From: Pseudomonadota bacterium
GTDB taxonomy: Bacteria; Pseudomonadota; Alphaproteobacteria; Rhizobiales; Xanthobacteraceae
Direction of reading: 5' to 3'
DNA: 6,956 bases
Assembly (NCBI GenBank): GCA_023391175.1
Contig: JAEWBL010000611.1
Coordinates: 1 to 6,956, forward strand
Shown piece after piece: positions 1 through 5,574 of the stretch (position 1 is the first letter of the stretch; each line of letters opens with the position of its first letter). Both the position numbers and the translations under genes were made by a program. Below the pieces are notes generated by a model. That model was not told the origin of the DNA. It searched no databases and was given only the letters and a program-made list of their open reading frames with translations.

Positions 1-923
1 GCGTTGGTCAGGGTGACGTTTCCGGCCTGATAGGCGCTCATCAGCCCCGGCACGCCGAGCACGCTGTCGCGGCGGAAGGCGAGGGGATCGAGGAAATCGT
101 CGTCGAGGCGGCGGTAGATCACGTCCACCCGCTTCGGACCCTCGGTGGTGCGCATGTAGACCACCGCATCCTTCACGAACAGGTCGCGGCCCTCCACGAG
201 GTCGACGCCCAGCTTGTCGGCGAGGAAGGAGTGCTCGTAATAGGCCGAATTGTGGATGCCGGGGGTGAGGATCACCACGTTCGGCTCGTGACCGCCGTGG
301 GGCGAGAGCGAACGCAGGGTGGCGAGCAGATCGTCGGCGTAATTCTCCACCGGCGAGACGCGGTGCATGGAGAACAGCTCGGGGAACAGGCGCAGCATGA
401 TCTCCCGGTTCTCCAGCATGTAGGAGACGCCGGAGGGGGTGCGCGCGTTGTCCTCGAGCACATAGAAGGTATCGGGATCGGTGCGCACGATATCGATGCC
501 GGCGATGTGGACATAGAGGTCGTGCGGCACGCGCTGCCCGTTCATCTCCGGGCGGAAGGCGGGGTTCTGGTAGACGAGGTTTTCCGGCACCACGCCGGCT
601 TTCAGCACCTCGCGCTTCCCATAGACATCCTTGATGTACATGTTCAGCGCCTTGACGCGCTGTTCCAGGCCGCGGGACAGCCGGCCCCATTCGTCCTTGG
701 TGATGATGCGGGGCACGATGTCGAAGGGGATCAGGCGTTCCTGCGCGTTCTGCTCGCCATAGACCGCGAAGGTGATGCCGATTCGCCGGAAGATGAACTC
801 GGCTTCCTTGCGCCGGTGGTCCAGCACGTCCTGCGGCACTTCGGCGAGCCAGCGCTGGAGGGTCTCGTAGGCCGGCCTTACCGCGCCGTCGGTACTGGAC
901 ATTTCATCGAACGCATGCGGCAT
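1..923 (-). CDS. Circularly permuted ATP-grasp protein (DUF404/DUF407 type), C-terminus beyond window
   Basis: The minus strand is open from 923 to the left edge (307 codons seen; the family is usually about 470-480 residues), so the last third is missing. The N-terminus begins MPHAFDEM. A conserved block around residues 40-75 contains RRIGITFAVYG followed by RLIPFDIVPRI, and a later block reads VLEDNARTPSGVSYMLENR. These are hallmarks of the DUF404/DUF407 circularly permuted ATP-grasp family, whose members are thought to join a carboxylate to an amine or peptide using ATP; the physiological substrate is not known. No signal peptide is visible, so it is probably cytoplasmic. The chosen ATG (923-921) follows a GGAG at a spacing of 11 nt; an in-frame GTG at 935 is possible. 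In related genomes this gene is typically followed by an alpha-E (DUF403) gene and a transglutaminase-like gene, which here would lie off the left edge (inference). The family call is secure; the role is not. Confidence 0.93.
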   Translation of the reverse strand, partial: MPHAFDEMSSTDGAVRPAYETLQRWLAEVPQDVLDHRRKEAEFIFRRIGITFAVYGEQNAQERLIPFDIVPRIITKDEWGRLSRGLEQRVKALNMYIKDVYGKREVLKAGVVPENLVYQNPAFRPEMNGQRVPHDLYVHIAGIDIVRTDPDTFYVLEDNARTPSGVSYMLENREIMLRLFPELFSMHRVSPVENYADDLLATLRSLSPHGGHEPNVVILTPGIHNSAYYEHSFLADKLGVDLVEGRDLFVKDAVVYMRTTEGPKRVDVIYRRLDDDFLDPLAFRRDSVLGVPGLMSAYQAGNVTLTN

Positions 924-966
924 TGGGATCGACACTCCACGCCCCGGGGAAGCTCCCCATGAACTT

Positions 967-982
967 AACAAACATCGTGCCA
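967..982 (-). promoter_or_regulatory. Sigma-54-like -24/-12 element upstream of the ATP-grasp gene
   Basis: Read on the minus strand this is TGGCACGATGTTTGTT. It matches the RpoN consensus TGGCACG-N4-TTGCT with correct GG-to-G spacing and one mismatch, at the normally invariant C of the -12 GC. It lies about 45 nt upstream of the ATP-grasp ATG, a sensible distance. No convincing sigma-70 promoter was seen for this gene. A small GC-rich hairpin (946-958, GGGGA/TCCCC with a 3-nt loop) lies between the element and the start codon. The -12 mismatch and the lack of a visible enhancer site keep this tentative. Confidence 0.3.
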
Positions 983-1093
983 AAGAAGTGCTAAACGGGA
1001 AAGCGGAGCGAAGGCGCCGCTCACGCTTTAAATGTGCCTTGATTTTAGGCATGTAGACACTGGATGACGCCGCCAAGGGCAGGGATCTGAGAC

Positions 1094-1846
1094 ATGGGTG
1101 AGGCAGGCGACGCGCGATCGGTCACGGCTGCGCTGATCGTGATTGGCGACGAGGTTCTCTCCGGCCGGACCAAGGACAAGAACATCGGCCACATCGCCGA
1201 ACGGCTCACCGACGTGGGCATCGACCTGCGCGAGGTGCGGGTGGTGGCGGACGTCGAGGAGGATATCGTGGCAGCGGTCAACGCCCTGCGCGCCCGCTTC
1301 GACTATGTCTTCACCACCGGCGGCATCGGCCCGACCCATGACGACATCACGGCCGATGCCATCGCCAGGGCCTTCGGGGTCTCCATCGACGTGGACCCGC
1401 GCGCCCGCGCGATGCTGCTGGAATACATCGCCGAGAAGGATCTTAACGAGGCGCGCCTGCGCATGGCGCGCATTCCCGCCGGGGCGAGCCTCGTCGTGAA
1501 CGAGGTGTCCAAGGCGCCGGGCTTTCGCATCGAGAACGTCATCGTGATGGCGGGCGTGCCGCGCATCATGCAGTCGATGCTGGAGGCGGTGCTGCCCGAC
1601 CTGCGCAAGGGCCGGCCCATGCTTTCGCGCACCATCCTCGCCGAGGCGAAGGAGGGCGACATTGCCGCCCCGCTGCGCAAGATCGCCGAGACCTATCCCG
1701 ACGCCATCATCGGCTCCTACCCGTTCCGCGACGAAGTGGACGGGCGCTACAAGACCAATCTCGTGGTGCGCGCGCGCGAAGCCGAAACGCTGGCCGCCGC
1801 AGGCGATGCTGTGGCGCGGATGGTCGAGGACAATTCGCGCAGCTGA
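1094..1846 (+). CDS. Stand-alone molybdopterin-binding (MoCF / CinA N-terminal-like) protein
   Basis: This 250-residue protein is one MoCF-type domain (about residues 10-175) plus a short tail. Visible motifs are IGDEVLSGRTKDKN (17-30), the ligand-binding glycine loop TTGGIGPTHDD (74-84), APGFRIENV (141-149) and MAGVPRIMQSML (152-163). This is the COG1058 group related to MoeA/MogA and to the N-terminal half of CinA. Full-length CinA is about 410 residues and carries a C-terminal nicotinamide-nucleotide amidase domain that is absent here, so the name cinA is not warranted. COG1058 domains of CinA have been reported to hydrolyse ADP-ribose; whether this protein does that or acts with molybdenum cofactor is open. 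AGGGA at 1081-1085, 8 nt before the ATG, supports the start. It is transcribed away from the ATP-grasp gene and ends 6 nt from the stop of the convergent epimerase gene. No good promoter match was found. Confidence 0.9.
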   Translation: MGEAGDARSVTAALIVIGDEVLSGRTKDKNIGHIAERLTDVGIDLREVRVVADVEEDIVAAVNALRARFDYVFTTGGIGPTHDDITADAIARAFGVSIDVDPRARAMLLEYIAEKDLNEARLRMARIPAGASLVVNEVSKAPGFRIENVIVMAGVPRIMQSMLEAVLPDLRKGRPMLSRTILAEAKEGDIAAPLRKIAETYPDAIIGSYPFRDEVDGRYKTNLVVRAREAETLAAAGDAVARMVEDNSRS

Positions 1847-1852
1847 TGCGCC

Positions 1853-2890
1853 TCAGCCCTTCGCGATCTGGCCGAGCCAGACGTCGCGATACCAGGTGGC
1901 GAAGCGGGCGACGCCCTCCTTCAGGGGGGTGCGCGGGGCGAAGTCCACGGCCTGCGAGAGGCTGGTGACGTCGGCGAAGGTGGCCGGAACGTCACCCGGC
2001 TGCATGGGCTGGAAATCCAGCTCCGCCTTGCGCCCCAGCGCCGCCTCGATGTCGCCGATGAGCGTCATCAGGGGCTCGGGGCTGTGGTTGCCCACATTGT
2101 AGATGCGATAGGGCGCGTTCGAGGTGGCGGGGTCCGGGTCCGCCCCGGTCCAGGCGGGGTCCGGCGTCGCCGGCTTCGGCAGCAGGGCGACCACGGCGTC
2201 CACCACATCGTCGATGAAGGTGAAATCCCGCTTCATGTCGCCGTTGTTGAACACCTTGATCGGCCGGCCGTGCCAGATGGCGTCCGTGAAGAGGAACACG
2301 GCCATGTCCGGCCGTCCCCACGGGCCGTAGACGGTGAAAAAGCGCAGTCCGCTCACCGGCAGCCGGTAGAGATGGGAATAGGCGTGGGCCATCAGCTCGT
2401 TCGCCTTCTTGGTGGCGGCGTAGAGGCTGATGGGGTGGTCCACCGTCTGATCGACACGGAAGGGCAGGTCAGTGTTGGCGCCGTAGACCGAGCTGGAGGA
2501 GGCATAGACGAGGTGCGCGACGCCGTTATGGCGGCAGCCTTCCAGCACGTTGCCGAAGCCGACCAGGTTCGAGTCGATGTAGGTCTCGGGATGCTCGATG
2601 GAGTAGCGCACGCCGGCCTGCGCGGCGAGGTGGACCACATGGCTCGGCTGGTGGCGGGCGAAGAGATCGGCGGTAGCGGCGCGGTCGGCGAGCGTCAGGC
2701 GCTCGAAGCTGAAGCCGGGATGACCGACGAGCCGGGCGAGGCGGGCTTCCTTGAGGCGCACGTCATAATAGGCGTTGAGATCGTCGATCCCGACGACGGC
2801 ATGCCCCATCTCCAGCAGCCGCTCGGCGACGGCGGCGCCGATGAAGCCGGCCGCGCCGGTGACGAAGATGGGGGCATTGGTGAAGGTCAA
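1853..2890 (-). CDS. UDP-glucuronate 4-epimerase family NAD-dependent epimerase
   Basis: This 345-residue short-chain dehydrogenase/reductase (extended type) has the NAD-binding loop TGAAGFIG (11-18), an acidic pair D36-D37 after the second strand, SSSSVYG (131-137) and the catalytic YxxxK at Y157/K161 (YAATK). The stretches HLAAQAGVRYSIEHP, FFTVYGPWGRPDMA and DFTFIDDVV are typical of UDP-glucuronate 4-epimerases (EC 5.1.3.6; LpsL/Cap1J type), which interconvert UDP-GlcA and UDP-GalA for LPS, capsule or exopolysaccharide. Length and end-to-end motifs look complete. The start is taken as TTG at 2890-2888, preceded by GGGGA at 2901-2897 with a 6-nt spacer; no ATG or GTG lies nearby in frame and the glycine loop starts at the usual depth. 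The gene runs in the same direction as the priming sugar transferase, 634 nt downstream of it, consistent with a polysaccharide role but not with a tight operon. Related sugar-nucleotide 4-epimerases are the main alternative. Confidence 0.92.
   Translation of the reverse strand: MTFTNAPIFVTGAAGFIGAAVAERLLEMGHAVVGIDDLNAYYDVRLKEARLARLVGHPGFSFERLTLADRAATADLFARHQPSHVVHLAAQAGVRYSIEHPETYIDSNLVGFGNVLEGCRHNGVAHLVYASSSSVYGANTDLPFRVDQTVDHPISLYAATKKANELMAHAYSHLYRLPVSGLRFFTVYGPWGRPDMAVFLFTDAIWHGRPIKVFNNGDMKRDFTFIDDVVDAVVALLPKPATPDPAWTGADPDPATSNAPYRIYNVGNHSPEPLMTLIGDIEAALGRKAELDFQPMQPGDVPATFADVTSLSQAVDFAPRTPLKEGVARFATWYRDVWLGQIAKG
1861..1889. terminator. Hairpin at the convergent junction, terminator-like without T-tract
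   Basis: TCGCGA-TCTGG-CCGAG-CCAGA-CG-TCGCGA forms an 11-bp stem with one 2-nt bulge and a 5-nt loop. It begins 14 nt after the MoCF stop and lies inside the last codons of the epimerase. With only 6 nt between the two stop codons, any transcript end for the plus-strand gene must fall inside the opposite gene. Neither side has a run of T, so it could instead protect the 3' end of the RNA or simply be coding sequence. Confidence 0.35.
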
Positions 2891-2948
2891 GAGCGGTCCC
2901 CGGGACAGATCGCGCCGGACAACGGAAGCTTCGCCGGATACGCGCGCC

Positions 2949-2977
2949 TTCTTAGATCAGCGCTTCCGCGGCATCAA
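2949..2977 (-). promoter_or_regulatory. Weak sigma-70-type promoter candidate for the epimerase gene
   Basis: On the minus strand TTGATG (2977-2972) and TAAGAA (2954-2949) are separated by 17 nt. The -35 box matches 4 of 6 and the -10 box 3 of 6 of the consensus. It would give a leader of roughly 50 nt before the TTG start. The match is weak, but it is the best one seen in the first 100 nt upstream. Confidence 0.22.
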
Positions 2978-3087
2978 CGCTGCCGCGCAGGCAGGAGGCG
3001 AGGCGGGCCATCGGCCCGGAGGCCAGGGCTACCGCGCGCACGCGCAGCGAACCTGTCCGAGGGCCGGCAGCGGCCGGCGCTGGTCAA

Positions 3088-3171
3088 TCAGGTCGCGCGC
3101 GCCATGACGAAGAAATAGGCCACCGAGCAGCACAGCATGCCCCAAAGGGCCAGGACGGATTCTGCGATCAC
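3088..3171 (-). CDS. Possible small single-pass membrane peptide (27 codons)
   Basis: On the minus strand a GTG at 3171-3169 opens a 27-codon frame ending in TGA (3090-3088). The peptide starts MIAESVLALWGM, continues through CCSVAYFFVM and ends ARAT. About 18 consecutive residues are hydrophobic, flanked by Glu near the N-terminus and Arg near the C-terminus, which fits one transmembrane helix with the C-terminus inside. A G-rich stretch (six G, 3185-3180) lies 8 nt upstream and could act as a ribosome site, though it is not a classic one. The frame has an upstream stop near 3205, so this is not the tail of a longer gene. It lies between the transferase and epimerase genes on the same strand. 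No family is recognised; chance hydrophobic coding in GC-rich DNA is a serious alternative. Confidence 0.28.
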   Translation of the reverse strand: MIAESVLALWGMLCCSVAYFFVMARAT

Positions 3172-3289
3172 CTTGCCTGCCCCCCAGCAGTCGTCGACGC
3201 GAATTTCGTCTTTTATTTACCCAAAGGGCCGGTGGGTCGGCGATGAAAATCAGAGCGTCGCGGCTCGGATCAAGCAGTAGGGTTAATCG

Positions 3290-3314
3290 CAGAGCCATAG
3301 GATGAGAGGCTCTG
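3290..3314. repeat. Inverted repeat CAGAGCC-N11-GGCTCTG
   Basis: A perfect 7-bp inverted repeat with an 11-nt spacer lies in the intergenic region. Neither side has a T-tract, so it is not a standard intrinsic terminator. An operator or a chance palindrome are both possible. Confidence 0.35.
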
Positions 3315-3479
3315 ACCTTGTCGGCCCGATCGTTCGACCTCGGGGCGACGATCCGGTCTGGAGGGTCACAGTTGCGCGAAGCGCAGGGGCAGGAATTCAG
3401 CGGGGCGAGACAGGGGCGGGAGCGTGCCGCTCAATCTCTTCGGCCCTCCGACCTGCCCCGTCCCGGCGGGAAGGGAACT

Positions 3480-3515
3480 CCTGCGGCCGGGATCATCCCG
3501 GACGCCGGCCGCAGG
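3480..3515 (-). terminator. Terminator-like hairpin downstream of the sugar transferase gene
   Basis: CCTGCGGCCGG (3480-3490) pairs perfectly with CCGGCCGCAGG (3505-3515), an 11-bp GC-rich stem with a 14-nt loop. A nested alternative, CCGGG-ATCAT-CCCGG (3488-3502), can form instead. The structure begins 9 nt past the transferase stop on the minus strand. It is followed by AGTTCCCTT, which is only weakly T-rich, so termination may be partial or Rho-assisted. It separates the transferase from the downstream epimerase unit. Confidence 0.5.
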
Positions 3516-3524
3516 CCGATGACC

Positions 3525-4991
3525 TCAGTAGGCTTCCTTCCGGAGGACCTCGATGAAGGTCTTCATGATGATCTTGATGTCGATCCACACCGACCAATTG
3601 TTGATGTACCAGAGGTCCATCTCGATGCGGCGTTCCATCTGCTCAAGCTCCGCCGTCTCGCCGCGGAAGCCCATCACCTGCGCCCAGCCGGTGATGCCCG
3701 GCTTGACGTGATGGCGGAATGCATAGCCGGAGATCAGCTTCGAATATTCATCGTCATGGGCAATGGCATGGGGCCGCGGCCCGACGATGGACATCTGGCC
3801 GAACAGGACGTTCAGCACCTGCGGCAGCTCGTCGAGGCTCGATGCGCGCAGGAAGCGGCCGACGCGGGTCACCCGCTTGTCGTTGCGCTGGGCCTGCACC
3901 ACCTTCGTGCCGTCCTCCATCACCGTCATGGAGCGGAACTTGTAGATGGTGAACTCGCGACCGCCGAAGCCATTGCGGCGCTGGCGGAAGATCACCGGAC
4001 CGCGGCTGTCGAGCTTGATGGCCGTGGCAATGATGGCGAACAGCGGCAGGAGCAGGAGGACGGCGCAGCTTGCGACGGCGATGTCCAGAAGCCGCTTCTG
4101 TGCCAGCTCGAAGCGTGACAGCGGGGCGCGCTGCACCTCGATGGCGATGGACGAGCCGAAATCCACACGGGGCGCATCGAGAAGTTCGTTGACCACCTCG
4201 TCCGGCAGCAGCTTCACCGGCAGCGGCACAGACCGAAGCCTGGCGCGCACGGCATCGAGCCGCTCGATGTCGCTCCATTGCATGGCGAGGACGATTTCCT
4301 CGACCCGATGCTGCCGCGCGAACTGGAGCGCGGCTTTCAGCGACTCCTTGTCTGCGGCGGACAGCATTTCCCCGCCGGCCGAGCCGTCGGGACCGGCGAG
4401 GCTGAAGCGCCGTACCTCGTTGAGGCCGAGGCGCACCAGCATATGGGCCGGCACGACTTTCGAGAGCTCGCCCGCATCGCCCACCAGGATCGTCGCGCGG
4501 CCCTTCACGGCGCCGCGCGCGATGGCGTGCCGCAGCCACGCGCCCATCGCCCAGCGCGCGGACGGCAGGGCGATGAAGCCGAGAACGGCGAAGGATCCGG
4601 TGGAAATGCGCGAGGTGCTCCCCGCGACCTTGAGGCAGAAGATCACCGTCGCGACGACCAGGATCGCAAAGGTCCAATTGGCCATCGTGGCGCGGACCTC
4701 CTCGACGACACGCACCATGCGCCACGGCTTGTAGAGGCCGCGCGAGATGTTGGTGAGCACGAAGGCCACCGCGGCGAGGATGCCGATGCCGAGAGGCTGC
4801 GTGACCTCGAAGCCGGCGCCCGCCTGCGCCGAGAACAGGAAGTCCACGAGGACGCTCAGTCCCAGAATGAGCGCGATGTCGGATATGACGAAGAGCGGCG
4901 GCATCGACGCGTAGTCGAGCGTGGGGAGCACCCCGGACCGATGCACTTCGCTCGCCCGTTCAACCCGCATGTTGTCCGTGGAAAGCGACAT
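3525..4991 (-). CDS. Exopolysaccharide polyprenyl glycosylphosphotransferase (undecaprenyl-phosphate hexose-1-phosphate transferase)
   Basis: This 488-residue inner-membrane enzyme transfers a hexose-1-phosphate from a UDP-sugar to undecaprenyl phosphate, the first step of repeat-unit assembly. Transmembrane segments are visible near residues 32-54, 67-82, 105-122 and 132-148. A soluble Rossmann-like part follows (ATILVGDAG, 166-174), then a membrane-associated hydrophobic helix (about 301-325) and the catalytic sugar-transferase domain. In that domain KFRSM (351-355), the catalytic acidic pair in SSLDELPQ (D387-E388), SIVGPRPH (401-408), [10 protein letters not shown] (430-439) and DLWYINNWS (459-467) are all intact. 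The architecture and length fit the WcaJ/PssY/HfsE group; the sugar is probably glucose or galactose but cannot be read from sequence. The start at 4991 is chosen because GAGGGA (5000-4995) lies just upstream and the best promoter lies at 5045-5073, inside the alternative longer frame that begins at 5093. With the UDP-GlcA epimerase on the same strand it implies surface polysaccharide synthesis. Confidence 0.94.
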   Translation of the reverse strand: MSLSTDNMRVERASEVHRSGVLPTLDYASMPPLFVISDIALILGLSVLVDFLFSAQAGAGFEVTQPLGIGILAAVAFVLTNISRGLYKPWRMVRVVEEVRATMANWTFAILVVATVIFCLKVAGSTSRISTGSFAVLGFIALPSARWAMGAWLRHAIARGAVKGRATILVGDAGELSKVVPAHMLVRLGLNEVRRFSLAGPDGSAGGEMLSAADKESLKAALQFARQHRVEEIVLAMQWSDIERLDAVRARLRSVPLPVKLLPDEVVNELLDAPRVDFGSSIAIEVQRAPLSRFELAQKRLLDIAVASCAVLLLLPLFAIIATAIKLDSRGPVIFRQRRNGFGGREFTIYKFRSMTVMEDGTKVVQAQRNDKRVTRVGRFLRASSLDELPQVLNVLFGQMSIVGPRPHAIAHDDEYSKLISGYAFRHHVKPGITGWAQVMGFRGETAELEQMERRIEMDLWYINNWSVWIDIKIIMKTFIEVLRKEAY

Positions 4992-4994
4992 TCG

Positions 4995-5000
4995 TCCCTC
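4995..5000 (-). promoter_or_regulatory. Ribosome binding site deciding the sugar transferase start
   Basis: GAGGGA on the minus strand lies 3 nt before the ATG at 4991 (5 nt counted from GAGG). It favours the shorter protein over the ATG at 5093, which would add 34 residues unlike the start of any family member. Confidence 0.6.
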
Positions 5001-5044
5001 AGTCGGCAGAAAAATACCGCAAGGAAAAGTGAAATTGTGCAGCC

Positions 5045-5073
5045 AACATAGCACCCTCGGACAGAATCGACAA
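5045..5073 (-). promoter_or_regulatory. Sigma-70-type promoter for the sugar transferase gene
   Basis: On the minus strand TTGTCG (5073-5068) and TATGTT (5050-5045) are separated by exactly 17 nt. Each box matches 4 of 6 consensus positions. Transcription would start near 5038, giving a leader of about 45-50 nt to the ATG at 4991. It lies at the edge of the AT-rich upstream region. Confidence 0.45.
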
Positions 5074-5275
5074 GCGAGTAAAAGCCAAGCCATCGGGCGT
5101 ATACTTGGGCGTCATATGCCTGAAACATTCCAATTCAGAAAGATGATCTGGAGCTGTTTTCGCAGAATGCTCAATGCATGTTGCGATCTATCATTTGATG
5201 GAGAGTTGATTGGTCGATGAGCGAAGGAGGATTGGAGCAGTTTGCCTCTCCCAACATCATTTGTGTTTGACAATT

Positions 5276-5289
5276 GATTGAAGTCAATC
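5276..5289. repeat. Palindrome GATTGA-AG-TCAATC, possible operator
   Basis: This is a perfect 6-bp inverted repeat with a 2-nt centre, in the AT-rich region upstream of the sugar transferase. A perfect -35 hexamer TTGACA (5267-5272, plus strand) lies just beside it, but no matching -10 follows on that strand. Size and symmetry suit a dimeric regulator half-site pair. The regulator is unknown. Confidence 0.35.
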
Positions 5290-5521
5290 GGTGCGCTCAA
5301 GTTTTGGGCAATGCTGCGGTGCAGAATAAATCGGAAGTGCTTGCCGAGCCCCAAGCCGCCTCCCGATTTGGCAATGCTCCAGCCTCCGTGCAACGATTTG
5401 AGGCCAGTGCGACGGAGGAGGATCAAACGCGCTTTTCCCGTCGAAAATCAATGCATTGTGAGAGGTAGTGCGAGGCTACCCCTTTAGCCCTGGCGAAAGA
5501 CTTCTACAAATTTGCGGAGCT

Positions 5522-5557
5522 GCGGCAATGCGCCGCTGGGGGTGGGCGGAAACCGCC
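5522..5557. terminator. Two small hairpins downstream of the cysteine-rich gene
   Basis: GCGGC-AATGC-GCCGC (5522-5536) and GGCGG-AAA-CCGCC (5545-5557) lie 18-53 nt past the stop of the minus-strand CxxCH gene. Each has a 5-bp GC stem. The second is followed by TTT only on the plus strand, and no T-run follows on the minus strand, so this is at best a Rho-assisted or processing signal for the minus-strand gene. Confidence 0.3.
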
Positions 5558-5574
5558 TTTGCTGCACTGCACCC

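Larger units (their letters stand above)
2891..3524. other. Intergenic region between epimerase and sugar transferase genes
   Basis: This 634-nt stretch has no recognisable large gene. It holds a weak promoter candidate for the epimerase (2949-2977), a perfect small hairpin CGGGCC-ATC-GGCCCG (3004-3018), a possible 27-codon membrane peptide (3088-3171), a 7-bp inverted repeat (3290-3314), and a terminator-like hairpin next to the transferase stop (3480-3515). Longer open frames here on either strand give low-complexity Arg/Gly/Ala-rich translations with no family resemblance and were not accepted. Confidence 0.7.
4992..5574. other. Long AT-richer non-coding region upstream of the sugar transferase gene
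   Basis: This 583-nt gap holds no convincing gene. By hand count, 5101-5280 is about 43% G+C (77 of 180), far below the flanking genes. The region carries the transferase promoter and ribosome site, a palindrome at 5276-5289 overlapped at its left by TTGACA (5267-5272), and two small hairpins after the upstream gene's stop (5522-5557). A minus-strand open frame covers 5112-5426, but it lacks family resemblance and the GC-rich third positions of the real genes. The most likely content is an extended control region for polysaccharide synthesis; the remains of a decayed gene are an alternative. Confidence 0.6.

Noticed and set aside
231..962. Plus-strand open frame of 243 codons
   Set aside because: It is antisense to the conserved ATP-grasp gene, rich in His/Asp/Gly as expected from the opposite strand of GC-rich code, and resembles no family.
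2084..3118. Plus-strand open frame of 344 codons
   Set aside because: It is the opposite-strand shadow of the epimerase, which carries all its catalytic motifs, and then runs into non-coding DNA.
3029..3298. Minus-strand open frame of 89 codons overlapping the small peptide candidate in another frame
   Set aside because: Its translation is Arg/Leu/Gly-rich with no ribosome site or recognisable domain; the overlapping short hydrophobic frame looks more protein-like.
4992..5093. N-terminal extension of the sugar transferase by 34 residues to an ATG at 5093
   Set aside because: The extension has no ribosome site, looks unlike family N-termini, and would overlap the best promoter (5045-5073); the ATG at 4991 has GAGGGA just upstream.
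5383..5418. Inverted repeat CCTCCGT ... ACGGAGG with a 22-nt spacer
   Set aside because: A 7-bp repeat at this distance is not unusual in 600 nt of DNA, and nothing around it suggests a function.
5112..5426. Minus-strand open frame of about 104 codons in the AT-rich region
   Set aside because: It starts with TTG, its third positions lack the genome's GC bias, and it shows no motif or family resemblance; more likely a chance frame in regulatory DNA.
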